The notes beneath the pieces were generated by a model. It was not told where the DNA came from, did no database searches, and saw only the letters and a program-made list of their open reading frames with translations. From NCBI RefSeq assembly GCF_003966155.1, contig NZ_RXNS01000021.1:1-64000 (forward strand): a stretch of DNA of 64,000 nt. Direction: 5' to 3'. This stretch comes from Halomonas nitroreducens (lineage in GTDB: Bacteria > Pseudomonadota > Gammaproteobacteria > Pseudomonadales > Halomonadaceae). Below are positions 54,811-63,130 of the stretch, one piece after another (the stretch's first letter is position 1; every line of letters starts with the position of its first letter). Both the position numbers and the translations under genes were made by a program.

Positions 54811-56245
54811 GGCCTTCCTCGCCCACCTGGCCCGGCATGCCGAGGCCCGGCCGAAGGCCATGGCGCTGCGCGACGATCATCGGCAGCTGCGCTATGGCGA
54901 CCTCGAGGCCGAGGTGACACGGCGCCGACGGCGACTGGACGCGGCCGGCGCCCGGCGCGTGGGATTGGCCCTGGACAATGGCCTCGACTGGGCCCTCTGG
55001 GACCTGGCGCTGCTCGCCGGCAACCGGGTGGTGGTCCCGGTACCGGCCTTCTTCAGTGCCGGGCAGCGCCGCCACCTCGCCGATGCCGCCGGCCTCGACG
55101 CCTGGATCGGCCCCGGCGGCAACGCCCCGGGATTCGCGCCGGCCGGGGATGCCGATATCGCCACCCGCCCGCTGACCGCCCCGCCGCCCCTGCACCCCGG
55201 CACCAGCCGCATCACCTTCACCTCCGGCACCAGTGGAACCCCCAAGGGGGTGTGCCTCGACGCGGCGGCCCCACTGAAGGTGGCGACCAGCCTGGCCGAG
55301 GTGGTCGGCCCGCTGGCGATCACCCGCCACCTGGCCATGCTGCCCCTGGCCACTCTGCTCGAGAATATCGGCGGCCTCTACCTGCCGCTGCTGCTGGGTG
55401 CCGAGATCGGCCTGCCCCCGGTGGCGAGCGTCGGCTGGCAGGGTGCCAGCGGGTTCACCCCCGCGGCGGCCCTGGCGGCGATCGTCGCCTATCGGCCCCA
55501 TAGCCTGATCCTGGTGCCCCAGCAGCTCCAGGCCCTGGTCGATGCCGCCCCTCGGGCACCGGCGGGACTGCGCCTGGTCGCCGTGGGCGGTTCCCGAATC
55601 GCCGCCCCCCTGCTCGCGCAGGCCCTGGCCGCCGGCTGGCCGGTGGTCGAGGGCTACGGGCTTTCGGAATGCGCCTCGGTGGTCTGCCTCAACCGCCCCG
55701 GCAACCCACCCCGGGGGGTGGGCCCCCCGCTGCCCCATGCCAGGGTCCGCCTGGACGCCGATGGCCAGGTCCTGGTCCATGGCGCCAGCATGCTCGGCTA
55801 CCTGGGCGAGGCCCCGGCATCGGCCTGGCACGCCACCGGCGACCTCGGCCGCTGGGACGGCGATGCCCTGAGGCTCGCGGGGCGCCGACGGGAGGTCTTC
55901 ATCACCGCCTATGGGCGCAACGTCGACCCCCAGTGGGTCGAGGGCATGCTCTGCTCCCGCCCGACCGTCGCCCAGGCCCTGGTCCACGGCGAGGCCCTGT
56001 CCACCAACCGGGCGCTGATCGTGCCCGCCGACCCGGCGCTCGAGGACGCCCGGATCGCCGCGGATATCGCCGTCGCCAATGCCAGCCTGCCCGACTACGC
56101 CCGGGTGGGCGAGTGGCGCCGCTGCCCCCCCTTCACGACACGTAACGACCAGCTGACGGCCAACGGCCGCCTGCGCCGCGCGGCCATCCTGGCCGCCCAC
56201 CGTGACTGGCTGTGTCACGACGACCGCCAAGGAGTGAGCTCATGA
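54794..56245 (+). CDS. AMP-forming acyl-CoA/acyl-acid ligase
   Basis: A 483-residue ANL-superfamily enzyme. The P-loop TFTSGTSGTPKGV is at about 141-153, the A5-like motif is GYGLSECASVV, and ATGDLG and GRRREVFITAYGRNVDPQ follow; the C-terminal domain holds a terminal Lys/Arg region. It is shorter than normal acyl-CoA synthetases and ends soon after LTANGRLRR, whose usual catalytic Lys (TxNGKxxR) is Arg. That suggests adenylate formation without classical CoA transfer, or reduced activity. GGGAGG precedes the ATG. The stop overlaps the next ATG. Confidence 0.82.
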   Translation: MSAWREAFLAHLARHAEARPKAMALRDDHRQLRYGDLEAEVTRRRRRLDAAGARRVGLALDNGLDWALWDLALLAGNRVVVPVPAFFSAGQRRHLADAAGLDAWIGPGGNAPGFAPAGDADIATRPLTAPPPLHPGTSRITFTSGTSGTPKGVCLDAAAPLKVATSLAEVVGPLAITRHLAMLPLATLLENIGGLYLPLLLGAEIGLPPVASVGWQGASGFTPAAALAAIVAYRPHSLILVPQQLQALVDAAPRAPAGLRLVAVGGSRIAAPLLAQALAAGWPVVEGYGLSECASVVCLNRPGNPPRGVGPPLPHARVRLDADGQVLVHGASMLGYLGEAPASAWHATGDLGRWDGDALRLAGRRREVFITAYGRNVDPQWVEGMLCSRPTVAQALVHGEALSTNRALIVPADPALEDARIAADIAVANASLPDYARVGEWRRCPPFTTRNDQLTANGRLRRAAILAAHRDWLCHDDRQGVSS

Positions 56246-56934
56246 ACGCCTACCGACATCTCCAGGACGCCACCCGCGCCGAACGCGAGTGGCTGCTGGC
56301 CACTCCCCTGCTGACCCGCGCCGTCAACGGCGAGGTCGACCGGGACGAGTACCTGGCCTTCCTCGGCCAGGCCTACCACCACGTACGCTTCACGGTGCCG
56401 CTGATGATGGCCTGCGGCGCCCGCCTGCCGGACCGCCTGGCCTGGCTGCGCGACGCCATGGTGGAGTATATCGACGAGGAGCATGGCCACGAGCGCTGGA
56501 TCCTCGACGACATCCGTGCTGCCGGCGGCGACTCCGAGGCGGCCCGGACGGCGCCCCCCGACCCGGCCACGGCCCTGATGGTGGCCTTCGTGCGGGACCG
56601 CATCGCCCATGGCAACCCGGTGAGCTTCCTCGGCATGGTTCAGGTCCTGGAGGGCACCAGCACGGCGGTCGCCACCCGGGCCGCGGAAAGCCTGCAGGAG
56701 CGCCTGGGCCTGCCCGACGACGCCGTCCGCTACCTGAGCTCCCACGGCAGCCTGGATATCGGCCACCTGGCCTTCTTCGAGGCGCTGATCGAGCGACTCG
56801 ACGAGACGGACCTGCCGGCGGTGATCGACACCGCGCGCATGGTCTACCGCCTGTATGGCGCCATGTTCCGGGGCGTCACCGCCCGCTGCAGGGGCGGCGA
56901 TGCCACCCGGGAGCTCGCCGATGCCCTGGCCTGA
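56242..56934 (+). CDS. Haem-oxygenase-like diiron oxidase (HDO/TenA-like fold)
   Basis: A 230-residue helical protein often annotated TenA-like. All ligands expected for the HDO family are visible: Glu80 and His83 in DEEHGHERW, Glu137 in QVLEGTST, and His168, Asp172 and His175 in HGSLDIGH. HDO enzymes such as UndA (fatty acid to 1-alkene), CADD and SznF use a labile diiron site. TenA thiaminases lack this set, so a redox role on an acyl or amine substrate is favoured. Overlaps both neighbours (ATGA with the ligase; 14 bases with the SDR gene). Confidence 0.82.
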   Translation: MNAYRHLQDATRAEREWLLATPLLTRAVNGEVDRDEYLAFLGQAYHHVRFTVPLMMACGARLPDRLAWLRDAMVEYIDEEHGHERWILDDIRAAGGDSEAARTAPPDPATALMVAFVRDRIAHGNPVSFLGMVQVLEGTSTAVATRAAESLQERLGLPDDAVRYLSSHGSLDIGHLAFFEALIERLDETDLPAVIDTARMVYRLYGAMFRGVTARCRGGDATRELADALA

Positions 56935-57751
56935 ACGCGACCGCCTGGCGGGCGGCTGGGGCGCCCAGCGCGTGCTGCTGACCGGGGCCAGCGGCGGTAT
57001 CGGCCGGGCGCTGGTGGCGGAACTCGCCGAGGCCGGCGCCTGGCTGCTGATCAGCGGACGCAATGCCGAGACCCTGGAGGCCCTGCGCTGCCGCCACTCG
57101 TCGCGGGTATCGGCCCTGCCCGCCGACCTGACCCTTGCCGAGGATCGCCGTCGCCTGGTTGCCGCGGCCCGGGAAGCGGACTGCAACATGCTGATCAACG
57201 CCGCCGGCATGAACCGGGCCGAGTTGTTCGAGGACGGCGACGACGCGGCCATCGCCCAGCTGGTGGCCACCAACCTGACCGCCACCCTGCAGCTGACCCG
57301 CGCCCTGCTCCCGCAGTTGCGCACGGCGGAGCACGGTCGCCTGGTCAACCTGGGCTCGGCCTTCGGCCAGATCGGCTACCCGGGCCAGGCCACCTATTGC
57401 GCCACCAAGTTCGCCCTCCACGGCTTCAGCCAGGCGCTTCGCCGCGAAGTCGCGGACACCTCGCTGAAGGTGCTCTACATCGCTCCCCGGGCGACCCGCA
57501 CTGCCATGAACGCTCCGGCAGTGGAGGCCATGAACCGCGAGCTCGGCAACACCATGGACACCCCCGAAGGGGTCGCCCGGCAGGTGCGCCTTGCCATCGA
57601 GCGGGGCCGCAAGGAGACCCGACTGGGTGGCCCGGAGCGCCTGTTCGCCCGGCTCAATGCCCTGCTGCCGGGGCTGGTCGACCGTGCCCTGCGCCAGCAG
57701 CTTCCCACTATCCGCCGCTTCGTCGGCACCTCGCGAGGAGACACGCCATGA
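56921..57751 (+). CDS. Short-chain dehydrogenase/reductase
   Basis: A 276-residue classical SDR. The nucleotide motif TGASGGIG is at 21-28, NAAG at 93-96, and the catalytic Ser146, Tyr159 and Lys163 lie in LVNLGSAFG and ATYCATK. The lack of an acidic residue right after the second strand and the Arg in ISGRNAE favour NADP(H). The C-terminal basic stretch PTIRRFVGTSRG may contact membrane. GGGAG lies before the ATG. The stop overlaps the next start (ATGA). Confidence 0.85.
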   Translation: MPWPERDRLAGGWGAQRVLLTGASGGIGRALVAELAEAGAWLLISGRNAETLEALRCRHSSRVSALPADLTLAEDRRRLVAAAREADCNMLINAAGMNRAELFEDGDDAAIAQLVATNLTATLQLTRALLPQLRTAEHGRLVNLGSAFGQIGYPGQATYCATKFALHGFSQALRREVADTSLKVLYIAPRATRTAMNAPAVEAMNRELGNTMDTPEGVARQVRLAIERGRKETRLGGPERLFARLNALLPGLVDRALRQQLPTIRRFVGTSRGDTP

Positions 57752-58395
57752 GATCCCGCCTCTTCCCGCTGCTGCTCGTCGCACTGGCCTGGCCGGTGAC
57801 GCTGCCCGCCCTGGCCATGGAGACCGGAGTGGCGGAGGCCGTGCAACGGCTGCAGAGCCGCTGGGCCGAGATCCGCTACACCCTGCCGGCCGATCGCCAG
57901 GCCGACGCCTATGCACGCCTGGCAGAGGCGGCCGACAAGGCGCTGGCCGCCCACCCCGACGCCGCCGAGCTGCACGTCTGGGCCGGCATCGTGCGCGCCA
58001 CCCAGGCCGGGGCCAGCGGCGGCCTGGGGGCCCTGAGCCTGGTCAAGCAGGCCAGGGCCCAGCTGGAGGCCGCTCTGGCGCTGGATCCGCTGGCCCTGGA
58101 CGGAGCCGCCTATACCAGCCTCGGCGCCCTCTATTACCAGGCGCCGGGCTGGCCGCTGTCCTTCGGCGACGACGACCGCGCCGAGCACTACCTGCGCCGC
58201 GGGCTGGCCGTGAACCCAGGAGGGCTCGACAGTCTCTTCTTCTGGGGCGACTATCTGCACGAGCAGGGGCGCGACGAGCAGGCCCGGCGGGTCCTGCGAC
58301 AGGCCCTGGACGCATCCCCCCGCCCGGGGCGCGAGCGCGCCGATGCCGGCCGCCGCGAGGAAATCCGCCATCTGCTCGCCGAGCTCGATCACTGA
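57748..58395 (+). CDS. Exported TPR-like protein (TatT-like)
   Basis: A 215-residue protein with signal peptide (ending LPALA-M, about residue 23). TPR-like helix pairs follow. AAELHVWAGIVRATQAG, LVKQARAQLEAALALDPLAL, AEHYLRRGLAVNPGGLDSLF and RDEQARRVLRQALDASP fit repeats of 34-40 residues. The arrangement with LGALYYQAPGWPLSFGDDDRA resembles TRAP-associated TatT proteins, but no TRAP genes are near. It may scaffold a periplasmic complex or carry the pathway product (inference). Confidence 0.7.
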   Translation: MRSRLFPLLLVALAWPVTLPALAMETGVAEAVQRLQSRWAEIRYTLPADRQADAYARLAEAADKALAAHPDAAELHVWAGIVRATQAGASGGLGALSLVKQARAQLEAALALDPLALDGAAYTSLGALYYQAPGWPLSFGDDDRAEHYLRRGLAVNPGGLDSLFFWGDYLHEQGRDEQARRVLRQALDASPRPGRERADAGRREEIRHLLAELDH

Positions 58396-58407
58396 CAAGG
58401 AACGCTC

Positions 58408-59088
58408 ATGCGCATACTGCTGGTGGAAGACGACCCCAGCCTGGCGTCGGGTATTCGCCTGGCGCTGAAACCGGAGCACTATACCGTCGACATCCTCGAC
58501 GACGGCCAGACGGCGCTGGCCACCCTGCGCGGGGACGAACCCTTCGACGCCGTCATCCTCGACCTGGGCCTGCCCCGGCTGGACGGCATCGCGGTGCTCG
58601 AGCGCCTGCGGCGGGCCGGCAACCGGGTGCCGGTGCTGGTGTTGACCGCCCGGGACGGCATCGATGACCGTATCCAGGGGCTGGACTCCGGTGCCGACGA
58701 CTACCTGACCAAGCCCTTCGAGGTCGCCGAGCTCAAGGCGCGGCTGCGCGCCTTGCTGCGGCGCAGCCAGGGCCACGCCAGCAGCGTGATCCGCTTCCGG
58801 GATATCGAGCTCGACCCCGGCACCCGCCGGGTCAGCTTCCGGGGCGAGCCGGTGACGCTCTCGCGTCGCGAGTTCACCCTGCTCCAGGAGTTCCTCAGCC
58901 ATCCGGGGCGGGTCTTCACCCGTGACACCCTGACCCGGCTGGTCTATGGCTGGGACGAGGATGTCGAGAGCAACGCCATCGAGGTCCACGTGCATCACCT
59001 GCGCCGCAAGCTCGCCCCCGAGATGATCCGCACCCTGCGCGGCATCGGCTACGTGATGGACAAGCCGCCACGGGACGGCGGCGAATGA
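58408..59088 (+). CDS. Response regulator, OmpR/PhoB family (QseB/PmrA-like)
   Basis: A 226-residue regulator. The receiver domain has acidic pocket Glu7/Asp8/Asp9, phospho-acceptor Asp52 in LDLGLP and Lys in TKPFE. The winged-helix domain (about 128-220) has SRREFTLLQEF and SNAIEVHVHHLRRKL. The sequence type matches QseB/PmrA, whose boxes are NTTAAG repeats spaced by 5 bp; three such boxes lie in this neighbourhood. It starts 12 bases after the TPR gene, so it is part of the operon it probably controls. It overlaps the kinase gene by 4 bases. Confidence 0.88.
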   Translation: MRILLVEDDPSLASGIRLALKPEHYTVDILDDGQTALATLRGDEPFDAVILDLGLPRLDGIAVLERLRRAGNRVPVLVLTARDGIDDRIQGLDSGADDYLTKPFEVAELKARLRALLRRSQGHASSVIRFRDIELDPGTRRVSFRGEPVTLSRREFTLLQEFLSHPGRVFTRDTLTRLVYGWDEDVESNAIEVHVHHLRRKLAPEMIRTLRGIGYVMDKPPRDGGE

Positions 59089-60461
59089 GGTCGATCCGTC
59101 GTCGCACCCTGGGGATCGTACTGCTGGTGTTCGGGCTCAGCATGCTGGTGATCGGCGTCACCAGCTACCGGGATGCCGCCCATGAAGTCGAGGAACTCTT
59201 CGACGCCCGCCTGACCCAGAACGCCCGGCTCCTCGAGGGCCTGATGCGTGCCCCGCTGCCCGACGATCGCCGCGATGCCCTGCTGGCCAGCCTCGAGAGC
59301 GCCCTGCAACGCGCCGACCGGGCCGACAAGCGCATCGCTGGCCATCGCTACGAGAGCAAGCTGACCTTCCAGGTATGGCGAGGAGACACCCTGCTGCTGC
59401 GCTCGGCCAGCGCCCCGGCGCAGCCCTTCACCCCGCTGCGCGACGGCTACGAGGACGTGCAGCTGGACGACCATGCCTGGCGGGTCTATGCCCTGAGCGG
59501 GTCCGATGACGGCCTGCGGGTCCTGGTCGGCGAGCGGGAGGATGTGCGCGGCGAGCTGGTGCGGCTCATCGCGCTGCGCACCCTGATGCCGGACCTGGTC
59601 GGCCTCCCGGTGCTGGGGCTGCTGCTGTGGTGGGCCATCGGCTGGGGGCTCCGGCCACTGTCGCGCATGGCCGACCAGATCCGGAGCCGCGATCCCCACA
59701 ACCTGCGTCCCCTGCCGGCCTCGCCGCTGCCCCGGGAGCTCGCCACCATCGCCGGCGCCCTGAACCGTCTGCTCGAGCGGATCCGTGACCTGCGCACCCG
59801 GGAGAAGCGCTTCATCGCCGATGCCGCCCACGAGCTGCGAACCCCACTGGCGGTGCTGGACCTGCATGCCCAGAACGCCCTGGCCACCTCGGACCCGGAC
59901 GATCGCCGCGAGGCGCTCACCCAGTTGCGTGACGGGGTCGCCCGTGCCACCCGCCTGGTCACCCAGTTGCTGACCCTGGCCCGCCTGGACCCCGAGCAGG
60001 AGGCCGGTGCCGCCGGCCAGCGGGTCGACCTGCTCCATGAGACCCGCGAAGCCCTGGCCGAGCTGATGCCCCTGGCCGCCGATCGCGGCCAGGACATCCA
60101 GCTCGACGCCGACGAGCACAGCGACTGGACACTGACGGCCGAGCCCGGCGCCATTGCCACCCTGCTGCAGAACCTGGTCGGCAATGCCCTGCAGCACTCG
60201 CCGCAGGGTGCCCGGGTGCGGGTCTCGCTGTCGGCCTCGCCGCACCTGCTCGACCTGACCGTCGATGACCAGGGCAGTGGCATCCCCACGGCCCAGCGCG
60301 CCCAGGTCCTCGAGCGCTTTCACCGCGCCGGCCCGGGCGCCGGGGCCGGCCTCGGCCTGTCCATCGTCGACCGCCTGGTGCAGCGCCACGGTGGCCACCT
60401 GGAGCTGGACGAGGCACCCGGCGGCGGTTTGCGCGTCGTTGCCCGTTTGCCCCGTCGCTGA
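59085..60461 (+). CDS. Sensor histidine kinase (QseC/PmrB-like)
   Basis: A 458-residue inner-membrane kinase. Membrane helices lie at about 9-25 and 168-188, flanking a periplasmic sensor domain of about 140 residues (the 2CSK_N type). A short HAMP-like linker leads to the H-box FIADAAHELRTPLAV with His249, then NALQHSPQG, DQGSGIP and GLGLSIVDR. The adjacent response regulator is its partner. The signal is unknown; related sensors detect metals, peptides or redox. It is the last gene of the operon. Confidence 0.88.
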   Translation: MRSIRRRTLGIVLLVFGLSMLVIGVTSYRDAAHEVEELFDARLTQNARLLEGLMRAPLPDDRRDALLASLESALQRADRADKRIAGHRYESKLTFQVWRGDTLLLRSASAPAQPFTPLRDGYEDVQLDDHAWRVYALSGSDDGLRVLVGEREDVRGELVRLIALRTLMPDLVGLPVLGLLLWWAIGWGLRPLSRMADQIRSRDPHNLRPLPASPLPRELATIAGALNRLLERIRDLRTREKRFIADAAHELRTPLAVLDLHAQNALATSDPDDRREALTQLRDGVARATRLVTQLLTLARLDPEQEAGAAGQRVDLLHETREALAELMPLAADRGQDIQLDADEHSDWTLTAEPGAIATLLQNLVGNALQHSPQGARVRVSLSASPHLLDLTVDDQGSGIPTAQRAQVLERFHRAGPGAGAGLGLSIVDRLVQRHGGHLELDEAPGGGLRVVARLPRR

Positions 60462-60500
60462 CCGCGATGTGTCACCGTTGTTATCGAAATGTCATCGTTG

Positions 60501-60517
60501 TTTAAGCCCACCTTAAG
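60501..60517 (+). promoter_or_regulatory. PmrA/QseB-type box 2
   Basis: TTTAAG-CCCAC-CTTAAG, same spacing and similar spacer as box 1, 70 bases before the small gene at 60587 and 40 after the kinase stop. TAACGT follows after 10 bases as a possible -10. Confidence 0.72.
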
Positions 60518-60586
60518 CTGACGCCCCTAACGTGGTTACATCGTGAGCCATGACGACAACGACAACGACACAAGAGGAGCAGGCCG

Positions 60587-60868
60587 ATGACACAGACGAT
60601 GCCGATGGCGTCGGGCGCGGCCCGACAGCGCGCCGGCTGGCTGGTGATGGCCGGGGTGCTGCTGCTCGCCGCGGGCGGGCTGATCGCCTGCTGGGGCAAG
60701 GTCGGCCTGCCGCTGGGCCTGATCGGTCTGGCCGCCGCGGCGACCGCCCTGCTGTGCCCGGAGCGCCATGAGCCCGGCGAGCCCGAGACGACCAGCCGCA
60801 CGCTGAGTCTCCAGCACCTCAGCCAGGCCAGCCTGTTGACGCTGGCCGCCCTGCAGCTGGCCTCCTGA
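60587..60868 (+). CDS. Small membrane protein, 93 residues
   Basis: Unknown family. Two membrane helices (about 17-38 with WLVMAGVLLLAAGGLIACWG, and 40-57) are followed by an acidic loop HEPGEPETTS and a short amphipathic Leu/Ser-rich end. AGAGGAGCAGG sets the start at 60587. The gene follows the two-component genes and has its own PmrA/QseB-type box, which makes it a likely member of the same regulon; small regulated membrane proteins often modulate the kinase (inference). Confidence 0.55.
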   Translation: MTQTMPMASGAARQRAGWLVMAGVLLLAAGGLIACWGKVGLPLGLIGLAAAATALLCPERHEPGEPETTSRTLSLQHLSQASLLTLAALQLAS

Positions 60869-60951
60869 GCGATGGACAGATACCCGGCAGCCCCCGCCCG
60901 GGGGGGATGGCTTTACAGCCAGCGGCCGAACGGGGATAGTGACAACTGACG

Positions 60952-61032
60952 ACAGGGGCGCCGGCGCGGCAGGCCGCACCGGCTGAGAGGCACCCTTATC
61001 ACCTGACCCGGATAATGCCGGCGGAGGGAGTC
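60952..61032 (+). ncRNA. TPP riboswitch (THI element)
   Basis: Core features in order: a GGGGCGCCGGC 5-prime strand, the extended pairing GCGGC-AGGCCGC, CTGAGA, ACCTGA, and GGATAATGCCGGCGGAGGGA. These are the conserved thiamin pyrophosphate aptamer sequences. It ends about 45 bases before thiM; CCGGC...GCCGG and GGAGG...CCTCC-type pairings downstream could hide the ribosome site (CCGGGAGG) when TPP is bound. Confidence 0.95.
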
Positions 61033-61078
61033 GTGCCGGCCCTTCGTCCGGCCCGCCTCCCCTCCCCCGGGAGGCCCT

Positions 61079-61885
61079 ATGCATACCATCGATCCCGCCG
61101 AACCCCTTGCCCGGGTGCGCGCGTCCACGCCGCTGGTCCACAACATCACCAACCATGTGGCGATGAACACCATGGCCAATGTGCTGCTGGCCCTGGGGGC
61201 CTCCCCCGCCATGGTGCATGCCCGCGAGGAAGTGACCGAGTTCGCCGGCCTGGCGAATGCCTTGACCCTCAACATCGGCACCCTCTCCCCGTCCTGGGTG
61301 GATGCCATGGACGACGCAGCCCGCGCCGCCACGACCGCCGGCAGGCCCTGGGTCCTCGATCCCGTCGCGGTGGGCGCCACCGCCCTGCGCCGCGAGGCCG
61401 GGGCCCGCCTGCTGGCCCTCGGCCCCACCGCGATCCGCGGCAATGCCTCGGAGATCCTGGCCCTGGCCGATCAGCGCGGCGGGGGCCGCGGCGTGGACAG
61501 CACCGACGCGACCGCCAGCGCCGAGCAGGCCGCCGTGACCCTGGCCCGACGCAGCGGCGCCGTGGTCGCGGTCACCGGCGAGGTCGACCTGGTCACCGAC
61601 GGCCGGCGCCTGGCGCGGATCGCCGGCGGCCATGCCCTGATGCCGCGGGTCACCACCCTGGGCTGCGCCCTGACCGGCGTGGTCGGCGCCTACCTGGCCG
61701 GGGGGGAGGATCCCTTCACCGCCACGGTGGCGGCCCTGGCCGGCTACGCCGTCGCCGGGCAAGTCGCCGGCGAGGCCGCCGCCGGTCCCGGCAGCTTCGC
61801 CGTGGCCTTCCTCGATGCCCTCCATGCCCTGGACGGCCCTACCTTGACCGCGCGCGCGCGCCTGGAGATCACCGATGCGAGCTGA
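61079..61885 (+). CDS. thiM: Hydroxyethylthiazole kinase
   Basis: A 268-residue ribokinase-like enzyme that phosphorylates the thiazole moiety for salvage. Typical segments are PLVHNITNHVAMNTMANVLL, ALTLNIGTLSPSW, DPVAVGAT, GNASEI and the catalytic-Cys region TTLGCALTGVVGAYLA. It has an excellent ribosome site, CGGGAGG, and is controlled by the TPP riboswitch. Its end overlaps thiE by 11 bases. Confidence 0.95.
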   Translation: MHTIDPAEPLARVRASTPLVHNITNHVAMNTMANVLLALGASPAMVHAREEVTEFAGLANALTLNIGTLSPSWVDAMDDAARAATTAGRPWVLDPVAVGATALRREAGARLLALGPTAIRGNASEILALADQRGGGRGVDSTDATASAEQAAVTLARRSGAVVAVTGEVDLVTDGRRLARIAGGHALMPRVTTLGCALTGVVGAYLAGGEDPFTATVAALAGYAVAGQVAGEAAAGPGSFAVAFLDALHALDGPTLTARARLEITDAS

Positions 61886-62489
61886 CCTGTCTCTCTACCT
61901 GGTCACCGACCCGGGGCTGTGCGAGGCCCATGGCCTGGTCGAGACCGTCATGGCCGCGGTGCGCGGGGGCGTGACCCTGGTACAGCTGCGCGACAAGCAC
62001 GCCAGCGACGCCGAGCTCGTGCCCCTGGCGCGCCGGCTCAAGACGATGCTGGCCGGCACCGGCGTGCCGCTGGTGATCAACGATCGCCTGGAGGTGGCCC
62101 TGGCCAGCGGCGCCGATGGCCTGCATATTGGCCAGGATGACGGCGAGGTGGCCGACGCCCGGGCGGCGCTGGGCCCGGACGCCCTGCTGGGTCTCTCGGT
62201 GCAGACCCGCGAACAGCTGGCCCGGCTCGACGCGTCACGGCTCGACTACCTGGGGCTGGGGCCGGTCTTCGCGACCCCCTCCAAGCACGACCATGCCGCC
62301 CCGCTGGGTTTCGCGGGCCTGGCCGAGCTGGTGGCGGCGAGCCCCCTGCCGACGGTGGCCATCGGCGGGCTCAAGGCCGAGCACGCCCGGGACGTGTTCC
62401 GGGCGGGGGCCGAGGGCCTGGCGGTGATCTCCGCCATCTGCGGCACCCCGGATCCCGAGGCCGCTGCCCGCGCCTTCCCGAGGCGCTGA
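61875..62489 (+). CDS. thiE: Thiamine-phosphate synthase
   Basis: A 204-residue TIM-barrel enzyme joining HMP-PP and thiazole phosphate. The motifs LVTDPGLC, VQLRDKHASD, INDRLEVALASGADGLHIGQDD, YLGLGPVFATPSKHDHA and AIGGL all match. It is translationally coupled to thiM. Together they form a minimal salvage operon. Confidence 0.95.
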   Translation: MRADLSLYLVTDPGLCEAHGLVETVMAAVRGGVTLVQLRDKHASDAELVPLARRLKTMLAGTGVPLVINDRLEVALASGADGLHIGQDDGEVADARAALGPDALLGLSVQTREQLARLDASRLDYLGLGPVFATPSKHDHAAPLGFAGLAELVAASPLPTVAIGGLKAEHARDVFRAGAEGLAVISAICGTPDPEAAARAFPRR

Positions 62490-62565
62490 GCCCGGCTCCC
62501 ACGACGACGCCCCGCCCCCGCCCGATGCGGGCCGAGGACATGACCGCGCCGCATCGCGGAGGGCC

Positions 62566-63114
62566 TCAGCGTGGTGACCGGTCGTCGGGAAGCCGCCGAT
62601 AGCCGTGCACCATGCCCGCGATGAGGTCGTCGCGGCACTGCCGGCTCTCCAGCAGGGCGCCCAGCACATGCAGGGGAACCAGCAGGGCGATGGCATTGGC
62701 CATGGCCTCGTGGAGCTCCTCGACCCAGGCCACGCCCCAGAAGCGCAGGGTCTCCTCCATCAGGTACCCGGTCACGCCCAGGCCCAGCAGCAGGGACAGC
62801 AGCGTGAGCATCATCAGTGCGCCCAGCGGCGTATGGGTGATGCGCGGCGCCTGCGGCCCGCCGGCGAAGGCGCGCCACAGGCGCCGCGGCGTCGGCCAGA
62901 AGCTGCGCCAGCGGGCCGGCCAGGGGCCGATGAAGCCCCACAGGATGCGCACGCCGATCAGCACCACGATGGCGTAGCCGATCCACTGGTGCCAACCCTC
63001 ACCCTCGTCGGTCAGGGCGAAATTGGCCGCGAAGCCCGCCACCAGCAACCAGTGCACCAGGCGCACCAGCGGGTCCCAGACGCGGACGCGAGACCGGCGG
63101 AATGATTCCTTCAT
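62566..63114 (-). CDS. Cytochrome b561 family membrane protein
   Basis: A 182-residue protein with four membrane helices (about 15-35, 42-62, 97-120, 138-158). The start KESFRRSRVRVWDPLVRLVHW puts a haem-ligand His in the first helix. Others are His47 in GWHQWIGY and the His in LVPLHVLGAL; the pattern is of the Ni/Fe-hydrogenase-type or PepSY-linked cytochrome b. It is downstream of, and likely cotranscribed with, the PepSY gene 16 bases earlier; GGGAGG fixes the ATG at 63114. It is probably part of an electron-transfer unit in the box 3 regulon. Confidence 0.85.
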   Translation of the reverse strand: MKESFRRSRVRVWDPLVRLVHWLLVAGFAANFALTDEGEGWHQWIGYAIVVLIGVRILWGFIGPWPARWRSFWPTPRRLWRAFAGGPQAPRITHTPLGALMMLTLLSLLLGLGVTGYLMEETLRFWGVAWVEELHEAMANAIALLVPLHVLGALLESRQCRDDLIAGMVHGYRRLPDDRSPR

Positions 63115-63130
63115 GGCACGCCTCCCGGAC

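Noticed and set aside
56242-56934. TenA thiaminase linked to the nearby thiM-thiE genes
   Set aside because: It lies in a different operon more than 4 kb from thiM, has no TPP riboswitch, and carries the HDO metal ligands rather than the TenA active-site set.
57748-58395. TRAP transporter component
   Set aside because: No TRAP permease or DctP-type gene lies nearby. Only a loose TPR resemblance to TatT is visible, so transport function is not claimed.
60550-60771. Frame starting MTTTTTTQEEQ before the small membrane protein
   Set aside because: The repetitive ACGACA leader gives a poly-Thr start but the rest is an off-frame reading. The ATG at 60587 has AGGAG upstream and gives two clear membrane helices.
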